A stretch of DNA of 64,000 nucleotides, taken from assembly GCF_000346485.2 (NCBI RefSeq), contig NZ_KQ976354.1:4670436-4734435 (forward strand), written 5' to 3'. Under the pieces are notes generated by a model. It had not been told where the DNA came from. It searched no databases and saw only the letters and a list, made by a program, of their open reading frames with translations. The number at the start of each line of letters is the position of its first letter. Position 1 is the first letter of the stretch. The stretch comes from Scytonema hofmannii PCC 7110 (GTDB lineage: Bacteria; Cyanobacteriota; Cyanobacteriia; Cyanobacteriales; Nostocaceae). Shown here in pieces: positions 26,100-35,143 of the stretch. The position numbers and the translations under genes are program-made.

Positions 26100-26519
26100 A
26101 TGATGCTGTCTAGAAAAACTCTAAACTTTCACATCCTCTTATCTTTGCTCATCGTCGTCACGATGGGCTTTTTCTTTAAGTATTATGTCGGTCCTGCTGA
26201 CCAATGGTTGAACAATTATGGGGCTGCTGTTTTTTACGAAATATTTTGGTGCTTGTTTGCATTTTTATTTTTTAAAGGTCAATCGGCTATCTGGCAAATC
26301 CCCTTATTGGTTTTTATTATCACTTGTATACTGGAATTTTTACAACTTTGGCATCCGCCTCTATTAGAGCAGTTCCGCGCTACCTTGATAGGGAAGTGGT
26401 TGATTGGCACGACTTTTACTTGGTGGGATTTTCCACATTACGTGTTGGGCTGTTTTTTGGGGTGGTTGTGGTTGCAAAAATTACCAGTAAGAAATGATGC
26501 AAAAAAAAGTCAAAGTTAA
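26100..26519 (+). CDS. DUF2809 membrane protein
   Basis: 139 residues from the ATG at 26100 (an ATG at 26070 would overlap the previous gene by 23 bp). About four membrane helices: [47 protein letters not shown] and [15 protein letters not shown]. The motif [21 protein letters not shown] and the [16 protein letters not shown] loop are those of DUF2809. Its role is unknown. Its end overlaps the DUF167 gene by 26 bp, so the genes are co-translated. Confidence 0.8.
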   Translation: MMLSRKTLNFHILLSLLIVVTMGFFFKYYVGPADQWLNNYGAAVFYEIFWCLFAFLFFKGQSAIWQIPLLVFIITCILEFLQLWHPPLLEQFRATLIGKWLIGTTFTWWDFPHYVLGCFLGWLWLQKLPVRNDAKKSQS

Positions 26520-26724
26520 ACCTAATTCAAAAGTTCCCAAAATTGAGGAAAAAGTTGATGGGAGTCTGACGGTGCATTTGAAATCTCCGCCTGTGGATGG
26601 TAAGGCTAATCAAGAGTTAATTCGATTACTTGCAGAAAAATTTGATGTGCCAAAATCGTGTATTAGAATTAAGTTGGGTTTATCGTCGCGGCAAAAGTTA
26701 GTTGAAATTGATACTCATCAGTGA
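26494..26724 (+). CDS. DUF167 (YggU family) protein
   Basis: 76 residues, the normal compact form. [34 protein letters not shown] and [17 protein letters not shown] are the DUF167 landmarks (PVDGKAN being the diagnostic block). Its function is unknown, possibly nucleic-acid binding. The stop TGA is the first unit of a CAGTGAC repeat. Confidence 0.92.
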   Translation: MMQKKVKVKPNSKVPKIEEKVDGSLTVHLKSPPVDGKANQELIRLLAEKFDVPKSCIRIKLGLSSRQKLVEIDTHQ

Positions 26725-26742
26725 CCAGTGACCAGTGACCAG
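26720..26742. repeat. STRR, unit CAGTGAC
   Basis: Three units; the first contains the stop codon of the DUF167 gene. A dispersed AACCGCAGATG...GCAGATGAACGCGGAT repeat follows at about 26778-26810. Confidence 0.88.
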
Positions 26743-26874
26743 TGCCGTTGTTACCCATATTTAAAAAGAGGGGATTTGAACCGCAGATGGACGCAGATGA
26801 ACGCGGATAATAGCCTGTTCTATCTGCGTATTTATGCGTGTGTAGTGTAGTGTGGGGTATTAAGTAATAACTCA

Positions 26875-27510
26875 CTACTCGACAGTTTGAAATGTTTTAA
26901 TTTCTTCTGTAATGGTGATATGTCCTGGTTGTGCTTTCACTCGTTCTATCCAAGCTTGTATTTCGGGAAAGGGTGATAGGTTAAATCTTCCTTCCTCGGC
27001 TACATGAGTGTAAGCAAATAAACCAATATCAGCAATTGTGTATCGATCTCCTACAAAAAAATGGTGATTTGATAGATGGTTTTCCATGACTTTAAGAGCT
27101 GCGTAACCTTGTTCGCGTTTTTGCTCTATCGCTGCACTATATTCTTCAGATTTGCCTAGTATGGAAATCCAAAATCTTGGTGTAGCAATGTAAGGTTCAT
27201 GGCTGTACTGCTCAAAAAACAACCACTGTAGTACTTGTGCTCGTAAATAGGGATCATAGGGTAAAAACTCTGTTCCTTCACTGAGATACACCATAATGGC
27301 ATTTGATTCTGTTAAGTATTTCCCTGGTTGAATTTCCAAAACAGGAATCTTGCCGTTTGGATTTTTACTTAAAAATTCTGCTGTTCGAGTTTCACCATTG
27401 GTAATATTAACCTCTACCCTCTCAAATGGTATACCAATTTGTGTCAATAAAAGACGTATCTTGTAGCCATTGCCTGAGGGTAAAAAATCATACAAACGCA
27501 GGGTTTCCAT
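26875..27510 (-). CDS. glutathione S-transferase family protein
   Basis: 211 residues. Thioredoxin-like N-terminal domain: LRLYDFLPSGNGYKIRLLL with the catalytic Ser/Tyr region, NPNGKIPVLEI (cis-Pro) and LTESNAIMVYL (Glu-Ser glutathione-binding pair). All-helical C-terminal domain with FFVGDRYTIADIGLFAYTHV, the conserved Asp capping box. It conjugates or reduces electrophiles with glutathione. It stands alone, divergent from the SRAP gene across ~200 bp of AT-rich DNA. Confidence 0.9.
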   Translation of the reverse strand: METLRLYDFLPSGNGYKIRLLLTQIGIPFERVEVNITNGETRTAEFLSKNPNGKIPVLEIQPGKYLTESNAIMVYLSEGTEFLPYDPYLRAQVLQWLFFEQYSHEPYIATPRFWISILGKSEEYSAAIEQKREQGYAALKVMENHLSNHHFFVGDRYTIADIGLFAYTHVAEEGRFNLSPFPEIQAWIERVKAQPGHITITEEIKTFQTVE

Positions 27511-27714
27511 GCCAAAAAATATTGGGATGAATTTGTTGAATGGTCATGCAGTAAAAATACAGCATATCTTTGGAAAAGACAAATGAATATGATAAAATTT
27601 ATATACATAAAGTATTTTAGTAAAAAAAAGAATTCTCTGAAAAATAAAAAATAAAAGTAATATTTGATGCCATATGTTTGGAGTTTAATATTAATCATTG
27701 GTTAAGGAAAAAGT

Positions 27715-28392
27715 ATGTGTGGAAGATTTACTTTGAGTCAGTCAGCAACAGCTTTAGCAGAAAGCTTCCATGTGGAAATTTCCGACTTGGAGGCGAAATA
27801 TAACATTGCCCCTACGCAAATGGTATCGGCGGTGTTATATAACCAAACAAGTGACCGACGTGAATTACAGCAGTTACAATGGGGTCTGATTCCTTCATGG
27901 GCAAAAGACCCAAGAATGGGAGCCAAACTGATTAATGCTAGAGCAGAAACAGTGGCAGAGAAACCCGCTTTCCGTTCAGCGTTTAAACGTCGGCGCTGTT
28001 TAATCGTGGCAGATGGTTTTTATGAGTGGCAACAGAGTGAGGGGAAAAAGCAGCCGTTCTATTTTCGCCTGCAAAATGGAGAGGCTTTTGGGTTTGCTTC
28101 CTTGTGGGAGGAATGGCGATCGCCTGAAGAGAAAACAGTATCTTCTTGTACAATTTTGACAACAAGGGCAAATGAATTACTCGAACCAGTACACGATCGC
28201 ATGCCAGTGATTCTCCATCAGAAAGATTACGATTTGTGGTTGGCACCGCAGGTGCAAACGCCAGAGATGGTACAACAACTATTGCAACCCTACCCATCTG
28301 AAGCAATGGCTGCCTATCCTGTAAGCACTGCAGTGAACAATCCCAAGCACAATAGCCCAGATTGTATTAAGCCATTAAGCGCGAAAATGTAG
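27715..28392 (+). CDS. SRAP (HMCES/YedK) abasic-site shielding protein
   Basis: 225 residues. Cys2 in MCGRFTLS is the residue that forms a thiazolidine bond with abasic sites; the processed Met exposes it. The other active-site elements are present: YNIAPTQ (Asn), INARAETVAEKPAF, DGFYEWQ (Glu) and VHDRMPVIL (His). The protein binds single-stranded DNA abasic sites and protects them at replication forks. The gene stands alone with GGAAAAAG as a ribosome site. Confidence 0.95.
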   Translation: MCGRFTLSQSATALAESFHVEISDLEAKYNIAPTQMVSAVLYNQTSDRRELQQLQWGLIPSWAKDPRMGAKLINARAETVAEKPAFRSAFKRRRCLIVADGFYEWQQSEGKKQPFYFRLQNGEAFGFASLWEEWRSPEEKTVSSCTILTTRANELLEPVHDRMPVILHQKDYDLWLAPQVQTPEMVQQLLQPYPSEAMAAYPVSTAVNNPKHNSPDCIKPLSAKM

Positions 28393-28514
28393 CTGCAAAT
28401 CAGTTAGATTAGCTATTGAGCAGTAGGTTTGTGGTGAGTACTGAGTACAAAGAGTGCCTACCACAGGCTTGCAAACCGCAATTATATTGGCTTCCGTATC
28501 ATAATAAACTCAAT

Positions 28515-29036
28515 ATGCCAAGAACTCAGAAAAACGATAATTTCATTGACAAAACCTTTACAGTTATGGCAGATCTGATTCTCAAGATCCTGCCAGCAAA
28601 TAAGAGAGCCAAAGAAGCCTTTGTTTACTACCGAGATGGAATGTCGGCGCAGTCAGAAGGAGAATACGCCGAAGCCCTGGAAAACTATGAAGAAGCTCTG
28701 GAATTAGAAGAAGACACCAACGATCGCAGCTACATCCTATACAACATGGGGTTAATTCATGCAAGTAACGGCGAGCACGACAAAGCGCTTGAATTGTATC
28801 ATGAAGCTTTAGAATGCAATCCCCGCCTACCCCAAGCTTTAAATAACATTGCCGTTATTTACCACTACCAAGGAGAAAAGGCGAAAGAAGCCGGAAATGA
28901 AGACCTTGGAGAATCGCTGTTTGACCAAGCTGCTGATTATTGGATTAGAGCGATCCGCTTGGCTCCCAATAACTATATTGAAGCCCAAAACTGGCTAAAA
29001 ACAACCAAGCGCTCTCAAATTGACGTATTCTTTTAG
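28515..29036 (+). CDS. ycf3: photosystem I assembly protein Ycf3
   Basis: 173 residues from the ATG at 28515 ([15 protein letters not shown]), the known Ycf3 start; the 33 codons before it are not family sequence. Three TPR repeats: [40 protein letters not shown] and [20 protein letters not shown], ending [19 protein letters not shown]. It is a thylakoid-associated chaperone for PSI subunits PsaA and PsaB. The stop TAG abuts a GTGACCA repeat; gatC follows on the same strand. Confidence 0.96.
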   Translation: MPRTQKNDNFIDKTFTVMADLILKILPANKRAKEAFVYYRDGMSAQSEGEYAEALENYEEALELEEDTNDRSYILYNMGLIHASNGEHDKALELYHEALECNPRLPQALNNIAVIYHYQGEKAKEAGNEDLGESLFDQAADYWIRAIRLAPNNYIEAQNWLKTTKRSQIDVFF

Positions 29037-29068
29037 CTAGTGACCAGTGACCAGTGACCAGTGACCAA
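29036..29068. repeat. STRR, unit CAGTGAC, between ycf3 and gatC
   Basis: Four units running up to gatC. A GTG within the repeat (29061) would extend gatC by six repeat-encoded residues; the true start is the ATG at 29079. Confidence 0.9.
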
Positions 29069-29078
29069 TGACCAAATT

Positions 29079-29372
29079 ATGATTGACCGCGAACAAGTTC
29101 GGAAAGTAGCTCTTCTGGCTCGGTTAGAATTAACACCAGAAGAGGAAGAGCAATTCACTACACAGTTGGGGAATATCCTTGACTATGTCCAGCAACTGAA
29201 TGCATTAGATGTGACAGATGTGCCACCTACAACACGGGCAATTGATGTCAGTAATGTAACACGAGCAGATCGACTGCAACCCTATAGCGATCGCGAAGCC
29301 ATTCTTCAGAGCGCTCCCGAACAAGAAGGCGAGTTTTTCAAGGTTCCCAAAATACTCAATCCTGAAGAATAG
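29079..29372 (+). CDS. gatC: Asp-tRNA(Asn)/Glu-tRNA(Gln) amidotransferase subunit C
   Basis: 97 residues from ATG 29079 ([19 protein letters not shown]). The rest is standard Gat[38 protein letters not shown] and the end FFKVPKIL. GatC stabilises the GatA-GatB complex that makes Gln-tRNA(Gln) by transamidation. gatA and gatB are not in the window, which is normal for cyanobacteria. Confidence 0.95.
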   Translation: MIDREQVRKVALLARLELTPEEEEQFTTQLGNILDYVQQLNALDVTDVPPTTRAIDVSNVTRADRLQPYSDREAILQSAPEQEGEFFKVPKILNPEE

Positions 29373-29410
29373 TTACTAACCACTAACCACTAACCACTAA
29401 CCACTAACTA
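29373..29410. repeat. STRR, unit CTAACCA
   Basis: Four to five units filling the whole 43-bp gap between gatC and the glutathionyl-hydroquinone reductase gene, including the place where its ribosome-binding site should be. Confidence 0.9.
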
Positions 29411-29415
29411 AAAAT

Positions 29416-30390
29416 ATGAGCTTGGGAATTCTTAAAGATGGTAAGTGGGTATCACAACGGGAGCAAGAGGACTCACAAGGAAAATTTATCCGTCCCTCAA
29501 CAACCTTCCGCCACCACATTACAGCTGATGGTTCTAGTGGGTTTAAAGCTGAACCGGGACGCTATCATTTGTACATCTCTTGGGCATGTCCTTGGGCAAA
29601 CCGTACTGCCATTCTCCGTGAACTGAAAGGGCTGCAAGATGTTATTGGGATCTCGGTAGTGGCACCAGAAATGCGGGACAATGGCTGGGAATTTTCTGAT
29701 GAACCAGGATGCATTCCCGATACCATTAACAGCACTCAGTATTTATGGCAACTTTATCTCAAAGCTGATTCTAATTACACCGGACGAGTCACGGTTCCGG
29801 TTTTGTGGGATACACAAAATAGCACAATAGTCAATAATGAATCCCGTGAAATTATCCGGATGTTAGACACGGAATTTGATACTTTTGCTAGGCATGATAT
29901 CAATTTTTACCCAGAACACTTGCAAAAAGCTGTTGATGAGACAATTGATGCCATTTACCAACCTATTAATAATGGAGTGTATCGGGCTGGATTCGCTACA
30001 ACTCAGTCAGCTTATGATGAAGCAGTGACTGAATTATTTGATGCTCTCGACCATTGGGAAAATGTTTTAGGAAAACAACGCTATTTGTGTGGAGAGCAAA
30101 TCACTGAAGCGGATTGGTGTATGTTTACGACTCTATTTCGCTTTGATGCAGTTTACTACGTGCATTTTAAGTGTAATTTGCGCCGGATTACGGAGTTTCA
30201 CAATCTCTGGAACTATCTTAAAGACCTCTATCAACAGCCAGGGGTTAAAGAAACTTGTAACCTTGACCACATTAAACGGCACTATTACAAAAGTCATCCC
30301 AAGGTTAATCCTACTCGGATTGTTCCAAAAGGACCGATTATTGATTTTGATGCTCCCCACGATCGCATGACAGTGACCAGTGACCAGTGA
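29416..30390 (+). CDS. glutathionyl-hydroquinone reductase (ECM4/YqjG type GST)
   Basis: 324 residues. The catalytic Cys is in YISWACPWANRTAILRELKG, followed by GISVVAPEMRDNGWEF, RVTVPVLWD (cis-Pro) and NNESREIIRML; the C-terminal domain has CGEQITEADWCMFTTLFRFD and YYVHFKCNLRRI, all diagnostic of the xi-class GST. It reduces glutathionyl-hydroquinones. The last residues (MTVTSDQ) and the stop TGA are encoded by a CAGTGAC repeat, so the natural C-terminus seems to have been replaced. Confidence 0.92.
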   Translation: MSLGILKDGKWVSQREQEDSQGKFIRPSTTFRHHITADGSSGFKAEPGRYHLYISWACPWANRTAILRELKGLQDVIGISVVAPEMRDNGWEFSDEPGCIPDTINSTQYLWQLYLKADSNYTGRVTVPVLWDTQNSTIVNNESREIIRMLDTEFDTFARHDINFYPEHLQKAVDETIDAIYQPINNGVYRAGFATTQSAYDEAVTELFDALDHWENVLGKQRYLCGEQITEADWCMFTTLFRFDAVYYVHFKCNLRRITEFHNLWNYLKDLYQQPGVKETCNLDHIKRHYYKSHPKVNPTRIVPKGPIIDFDAPHDRMTVTSDQ

Positions 30391-30402
30391 GCAGTGACCA
30401 GA
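30371..30402. repeat. STRR, unit CAGTGAC, forming the reductase C-terminus
   Basis: Four units, the first two translated as the end of the glutathionyl-hydroquinone reductase; its TGA is within the third. Confidence 0.88.
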
Positions 30403-30408
30403 AATAAT

Positions 30409-30436
30409 GTAGAGACGCGCCATGGCGCGTCTCTAC
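30409..30436. terminator. 28-bp perfect palindrome between convergent genes
   Basis: GTAGAGACGCGCC is followed by its exact reverse complement, giving a 28-nt perfect palindrome. This is a widespread cyanobacterial dispersed element; between the reductase gene and aroA it could end transcription from both sides. No T-run follows, so its terminator role is inferred from position. Confidence 0.6.
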
Positions 30437-30445
30437 AACCAACAA

Positions 30446-31804
30446 CTAACCACCAACAATTAACCTTTGTTGTAATGTAGCAACAAATTCTGGGTAAGAG
30501 ACTGCAGCCGCTTCCGCACGCTGGATGTGAGTGGCTCCAGATGCGTTCAAGGCTGCAATAGCCAAACTCATCGCGATGCGGTGATCTGTATGGCTATCGA
30601 CTTCAGCACCTGAAAGGGGAGTACCTCCAGAAATTTCCATACCATCAGGTAACTCTGTCACTTGTGCTCCCATTTTATTAAGTTGATGCGCCATCACAGC
30701 AATGCGATCGCTTTCCTTCACCCGCAACTCTTCAGCATCTCGAATTACGGTCGTTCCTTCAGCAAAAGCTGCTGCGACTGCTAAAATAGGAATCTCATCA
30801 ATCAATCTCGGTATAAGATCGCCTGCAACGGTGCAACTCTTCAAAGGGCTGGAACGTACCCTTAAATCTGCTACTGGTTCTCCTGCTACCGTGCGCTCAT
30901 TTTCTTGCTGAATATCAGCACCCATCATTTGCAAAGCTTCTAAAATCCCTGTACGGGTGGGATTGACACCCACATTTTCGATTGTCAATTCAGAATTGGG
31001 TACGATCGCTCCTGCTACCAGCCAAAATGCAGCAGAACTAATGTCTCCCGGTACAATCACTGTTTGTCCGTGAAGTTGAGATGGACCTGTGACAGTCACA
31101 CTGTTGGTTTCGGGGTCTACAGTTAATTCTGCTCCAAAAGCCTTTAACATTCGTTCGCTGTGATCGCGGGAAAGTGCTGGTTCGGTGACTGTTGTTTTTC
31201 CCTCTGTTAATAAACCTGCAAGTAGAATGCAGGATTTTACTTGTGCTGAAGCAATGGGAGAATTGTAGTGGATGGGTTTGAGAGATGTTCCTTGAACTGC
31301 TAGAGGAGCTAGAGAATTTCCCTTACGTCCCCAAATTTGTGCTCCCATCTCTTGTAAAGGTTTAACAACACGGGACATGGGACGCGATCGCAGTGAATTA
31401 TCACCTGTGACAGTAAAAAAACGTCCCGGATGAGATGCGAGAAGCCCTAGCATGAGACGTATTGTTGTTCCAGAGTTCCCAGCATTGAGCACATCAATAG
31501 GTTCTTGTAAATTCCCCAGCCCAATACCTTTTACGCTGACTAGTTCCGTATTTAATTCGGAGATTTCAGCCCCCATAGCTTGGAAACAACTTGCTGTGCT
31601 GCAAGGGTCTTCCCCCAAAAGCAAACCTTTAATAGTCGTTTCCCCGGACGCTAGAGCACCTAACATTAATGCTCTATGAGAAATGGATTTATCCCCAGGA
31701 ACTCTGATACGACCTTGTAAAGATAACCCAGTAGTGGGTCGCTGAATGATTAAGTTTTGAGAAGTATTTTCCCTAGTTTCTAGAGTTATAACAGAAGCTG
31801 ACAT
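30446..31804 (-). CDS. aroA: 3-phosphoshikimate 1-carboxyvinyltransferase (EPSP synthase)
   Basis: 452 residues. [20 protein letters not shown] binds both substrates, [17 protein letters not shown] is the PEP-binding loop, and [35 protein letters not shown] and [13 protein letters not shown] complete the active site. It makes EPSP in the shikimate route to aromatic amino acids, plastoquinone and phylloquinone. The start MSASVITLE at 31804 gives a normal length. It is divergent from a conserved hypothetical gene across 116 bp. Confidence 0.97.
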   Translation of the reverse strand: MSASVITLETRENTSQNLIIQRPTTGLSLQGRIRVPGDKSISHRALMLGALASGETTIKGLLLGEDPCSTASCFQAMGAEISELNTELVSVKGIGLGNLQEPIDVLNAGNSGTTIRLMLGLLASHPGRFFTVTGDNSLRSRPMSRVVKPLQEMGAQIWGRKGNSLAPLAVQGTSLKPIHYNSPIASAQVKSCILLAGLLTEGKTTVTEPALSRDHSERMLKAFGAELTVDPETNSVTVTGPSQLHGQTVIVPGDISSAAFWLVAGAIVPNSELTIENVGVNPTRTGILEALQMMGADIQQENERTVAGEPVADLRVRSSPLKSCTVAGDLIPRLIDEIPILAVAAAFAEGTTVIRDAEELRVKESDRIAVMAHQLNKMGAQVTELPDGMEISGGTPLSGAEVDSHTDHRIAMSLAIAALNASGATHIQRAEAAAVSYPEFVATLQQRLIVGG

Positions 31805-31920
31805 TAGAATAAACTGACCTGTGACTGCGCTAGTATCCTATCGCTTTCCCAGTACCGCCAGATCTACCGATGTTTATTAATTTCTGAAACGTTTATTGCC
31901 TTTTAACCCTTTTCGCTCCC

Positions 31921-32430
31921 ATGCTTACTCACCATCGCAAGCCCGTGTGCTTATCACTTATTTCTACAGACTTACCAGTTTGGTCTGTTGTTGAAACTGC
32001 TGCAACTCTTTATCAAAAAGACCGCGATCGATTCCACTTACTGTTAACGACACCACCTGTAAAGAATTGTAAAACAGAAAGCTTTCATAACGAACAGAAG
32101 GATTTATCCCAAGAACCAAGCAATGCTATTCCCAATAGCCCTAGAGTCCTTTGGTTAGAGATTTCCCCTTATCGAGTGATTATGACGATGCAAGGTAACA
32201 ATCAATTGAGTTACCGTCATTTTTGGGAACAAGGTGTTTACGGAATCACTCGGTACTGGTTGCCTAGTGAATCCATGCAACATAACGAACCCATTCGTAT
32301 GCGTAATTTTACTCGCGACCTAAAATTGGACGGACATCCTTTTCCCAAACATTTGCGAGTAGAGTACGAATTGTGGACTGGAGAAGTCCAATTGGGAAAT
32401 TACATCCTTCAATTAGATATTAAACATTGA
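31921..32430 (+). CDS. conserved cyanobacterial hypothetical protein
   Basis: 169 residues. No named domain is recognised. The first part (LISTDLPVWSVVETAATLY) and the last (NFTRDLKLDGHPFPKHLRVE then YELWTGEVQLGNYILQLDI) look like conserved structured blocks, while residues 45-75 are a polar loop. No signal or membrane segment. I recall similar proteins in other filamentous cyanobacteria but no function. It is followed by ATTGCTA repeats. Confidence 0.6.
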   Translation: MLTHHRKPVCLSLISTDLPVWSVVETAATLYQKDRDRFHLLLTTPPVKNCKTESFHNEQKDLSQEPSNAIPNSPRVLWLEISPYRVIMTMQGNNQLSYRHFWEQGVYGITRYWLPSESMQHNEPIRMRNFTRDLKLDGHPFPKHLRVEYELWTGEVQLGNYILQLDIKH

Positions 32431-32499
32431 TTGCTAATTGCTAATTGCTAATTGCTAATTGCCAGGTATTATTAGCCATTAGCCATTAGCCATTAGCCA
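32429..32499. repeat. two STRR blocks, ATTGCTA and TTAGCCA units
   Basis: Four ATTGCTA units (32429-32461) and four TTAGCCA units (32469-32499) fill the gap between convergent genes. The second block contains the stop codon of the thioredoxin-like gene. Confidence 0.9.
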
Positions 32500-33074
32500 A
32501 AATAACTCGGTTCGTTACCAGGTTTCCATTTAAGATTACAACCCACACTTGGCTTTTGTTCGCTTAAGAGCGATCGCTTAGCCAATACAGCCTCTACAGC
32601 AGCACGCAAATCTGAACCTGTTACGGGTTTCCCATTACTTGGGCGACTATCATCTAATTGTCCCCTGTAAGCAAGCCTGCGATCGGCATCAAATAAGAAG
32701 AAGTCTGGAGTGCAAGCTGCAGTGTAAGCTTTTGCAGTTTCTTGGCTTTCATCATAACAAAAGGGAAAGTTAAAATCTAGCTCTACAGCCATTGCCTTTA
32801 ATGACTCAGGTGCATCATTTGGGTAGTTTGTGGCATCATTGGCACTGATAGCAACAATCGCCAAACCTGTATTGAGATAATCTTTACCCAATTGTGCCAA
32901 TTCTTGCTTTACGTGCTTGACAAACGGGCAATGTTGGCAAATAAACATCACTAATAGTGCTTTCTTACCCGTGAAGCTAGAAAGCGAAATTGTTTCCCCA
33001 GATCTGACATCGGGTAACTCAAAATCCGGTGCTTGAGTACCTAGCGGTAACATCGTGGAAGCAGTTAAAGCCAT
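32493..33074 (-). CDS. thioredoxin-like/AhpC-TSA family protein
   Basis: 193 residues. The thioredoxin fold is shown by APDFELPDVRSGETISLSSF, a CxxC active site in FICQHCPFVKH, the cis-Pro region TPDFFLFDADRRLAYRGQLDD and the family block DDSRPSNGKPVTGSDLRAAV. It resembles the redoxin group close to AhpC/TSA with an unusual CQHC centre; probably a peroxiredoxin-like or thiol-disulfide enzyme in the cytosol. The end (GNEPSYFG) is followed at once by a TAA from the TTAGCCA repeat block. Confidence 0.85.
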   Translation of the reverse strand: MALTASTMLPLGTQAPDFELPDVRSGETISLSSFTGKKALLVMFICQHCPFVKHVKQELAQLGKDYLNTGLAIVAISANDATNYPNDAPESLKAMAVELDFNFPFCYDESQETAKAYTAACTPDFFLFDADRRLAYRGQLDDSRPSNGKPVTGSDLRAAVEAVLAKRSLLSEQKPSVGCNLKWKPGNEPSYFG

Positions 33075-33281
33075 AATTCACCGAATCCGTTATTTGTTAA
33101 CAATTATTATTGTACGAAAAAATGGTTGGTGGTTGTAGTTAGTGGTGTAGTGTGGGTTCGCGCATTTATCAAGTGAGAGAGTACCTTCGCCAATAAAAAC
33201 TGATGGCGTTTAATATAGGGAGTTTCTTACCTGATCGCATTTTTAAGGTTATTGTTGGCGTTCTAGAAAAATATCCCCAAT

Positions 33282-33929
33282 TTATGATTCCTCGGAGTGC
33301 AAAAAATTTCTCAACCACCTGATTGCCTCACTTGTTGTCTCTTCACTTGCAATTAGAAGGCATTGCCGTACAATTTCTGAAATGTTAGGAAAATAGCTAC
33401 TTTCTGCGATTACGTAAGTTTCTCCCTGCAATCTGTAAATTAATAATTCGTTATTCTTCAGCAACCAAACCTCTGGCACTTGATAGGGTAAATAATCATT
33501 GATATCTGTATAACTGGTAATATCTACTTCAATTACCAAATCGGGGGGAGGGTCATTCTGCCAGTCAATACGGGCTTTACCTACTACGGATCTCCAATTT
33601 TGAATATAAAAGCAACAGTCGGGTTCAACTCCACTGATTTCAGGCAAGCTCATGGTGATGGGTGTGAATGAGTCATATCTTTGCCCCAAGCGATCGAGCA
33701 AAACCTTAGCAATATCTGCCAGCAAGCTCGCATCTCTTCCGTGTTTTGGTAGCGGTGCCATCAGCCAAATCTCTCCTAGCCTATATTTGATGCGAGGTAC
33801 AATGCGCGAGCCTAGCTGTCTTTGCAACTTCATGTAGTCTTGCCAATTCCCCAATAGTTTCAGGACAGCGCCAGGGGGCAATTCAATTTTTTCTGGCGTA
33901 ATTACGGTATTTATTTTAGATCCAATCAT
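33282..33929 (-). CDS. Uma2 family (DUF820) putative endonuclease
   Basis: 215 residues. The DUF820/Uma2 pattern is present: LPKHGRDASLLADIAKVLLD, EISGVEPDCCFYI (catalytic Asp in EPD) and PPDLVIEVDITSYT (the D-x-E of the PD-(D/E)xK fold), then YLPYQVPEVWLL. The family is greatly expanded in cyanobacteria; some members are nucleases, many untested. The gene stands alone and is flanked by a dispersed AAACGCGATACGGCTTA repeat at about 33958. Confidence 0.88.
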   Translation of the reverse strand: MIGSKINTVITPEKIELPPGAVLKLLGNWQDYMKLQRQLGSRIVPRIKYRLGEIWLMAPLPKHGRDASLLADIAKVLLDRLGQRYDSFTPITMSLPEISGVEPDCCFYIQNWRSVVGKARIDWQNDPPPDLVIEVDITSYTDINDYLPYQVPEVWLLKNNELLIYRLQGETYVIAESSYFPNISEIVRQCLLIASEETTSEAIRWLRNFLHSEES

Positions 33930-34145
33930 AAAAAACCTCGCTTTATATTTATCACGGAAACGCGATACGGCTTAAGCCCGTAGGCAGTCGGCTTATCGCT
34001 ACCTTAATAAAAAGGTAGATTGGACTTATCGCGTCAATATTAGAGGATACCTTAATTCCGAAAGTCATGAAATTACCATACAAGAACATCACGTCCTATG
34101 AGAACCTTGGTGGTCTTCCCCCACTCCCCACTCCCTATTTACTTG

Positions 34146-34586
34146 TTAACGCCAATTACGTGACTGGGGCTGGATGGGAAGTTTTGAAGGATGGGTAAAG
34201 AATCTCTCTCGAACGAGGAGCATTGGTAGACTCAGTAATCCAAAAAAGATGACAAATCCAGTCATTAGCCAAACAGTGAAGCGTTTTGGTTGATAATTTC
34301 CCTGTTCAATCTGCCAGAAAACCTGATTGTACCGCCATGCTGCCAAAGCAATAGTCATAATACCAAATAAAACTAAAGAAATACCTAAATTCTCTGAGTT
34401 AAACACTGGATGTGGTGTGGGTTCTTGTTGAGTCAGAGTAGAGCTAAGCTGGCGTAAAAATAGACCAAATCGAGCCAGAGCAAAACCAAAGCCGATCAAT
34501 GCGATTGAAGTGCGTAGCCAAGCTAGAAATGTTCGTTCATTAGCTTGGTGCTCCCTTTGGCGATCTATATTGGGCATTTTACTCAT
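34146..34586 (-). CDS. DUF202 (YidH) membrane protein
   Basis: 146 residues from the ATG at 34586; the frame extends 23 codons upstream without family sequence. NIDRQREHQANERTFLAWLR followed by TSIALIGFGFALARFG is the diagnostic DUF202 opening. Three helices in all: the one above, ISLVLFGIMTIALAAW and LMTGFVIFFGLLSLPMLLV. Its function is unknown; paralogues exist in most cyanobacteria. It lies downstream of the high-light-inducible gene on the same strand. Confidence 0.85.
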   Translation of the reverse strand: MSKMPNIDRQREHQANERTFLAWLRTSIALIGFGFALARFGLFLRQLSSTLTQQEPTPHPVFNSENLGISLVLFGIMTIALAAWRYNQVFWQIEQGNYQPKRFTVWLMTGFVIFFGLLSLPMLLVRERFFTHPSKLPIQPQSRNWR

Positions 34587-34686
34587 ACCGCATTTTGTAC
34601 CTTTAGGCACTCTCTCTTGAAGCGCTTGTACAACAAAAAGACGCGATAGTATCACGTCTCTTTGTTACCAAAAGTAAAAATAATTT

Positions 34687-34902
34687 TTACAAGTTTTGCA
34701 ATAAACCAAAGATTCCATGCCCTGTAAACACCTCTAACGCTATCAGAGACAGGAAGCCAATCATTGCCAAACGACCATTGGTAAGTTCGGAGTAAGGAGT
34801 GAAACCAGTGCGATCGCCTTGCTCATCTACGTATACTTTAGGTTCTATGGCAAAATTGTTCATCTTACCTGCTTCGTCAATTATGGCACCTTTGTATTGC
34901 AT
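34687..34902 (-). CDS. high-light-inducible (chlorophyll a/b-binding-like) protein
   Basis: 71 residues. One membrane helix with the HLIP motif ELTNGRLAMIGFLSLIALE, where Glu-Arg and Asn ligate chlorophyll, then FTGHGIFGLL. The N-terminal NNFAIEPKVYVDEQGDRTGF is the usual Nostoc type. It binds chlorophyll and carotenoid in the thylakoid under light stress and helps PSII repair or chlorophyll recycling. The upstream AT-rich 200 bp should hold a light-responsive promoter. Confidence 0.95.
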   Translation of the reverse strand: MQYKGAIIDEAGKMNNFAIEPKVYVDEQGDRTGFTPYSELTNGRLAMIGFLSLIALEVFTGHGIFGLLQNL

Positions 34903-35091
34903 GAGAATGTCCTGAATGAAATAATTGCTTTTATGTAAATAAATGTAACAAATTAATTAAGGAATGTAAAGCAATATAAGTTTTGTTGTGGATGTTGGCA
35001 GTTAAGCTTTTAATCTAGTTATGAAAAAATTTATAGATTTGGTGAGAAGTTTTTCTGTGGTGTAGGATTAGAAGTTTGTATATATGGTTTT

Positions 35092-35124
35092 AGATCCCCG
35101 ACTTCTTTAAGAAGTCGGGGATCT
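35092..35124. repeat. 14-bp stem inverted repeat AGATCCCCGACTTC
   Basis: Perfect 14-bp arms with a TTTAA loop, 20 bp before the thymidylate synthase-like ATG. It is a dispersed hairpin element common in cyanobacterial genomes. Sitting in the leader it could hinder ribosome access. Confidence 0.88.
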
Positions 35125-35143
35125 GGCAGCGCATTAAGTAATT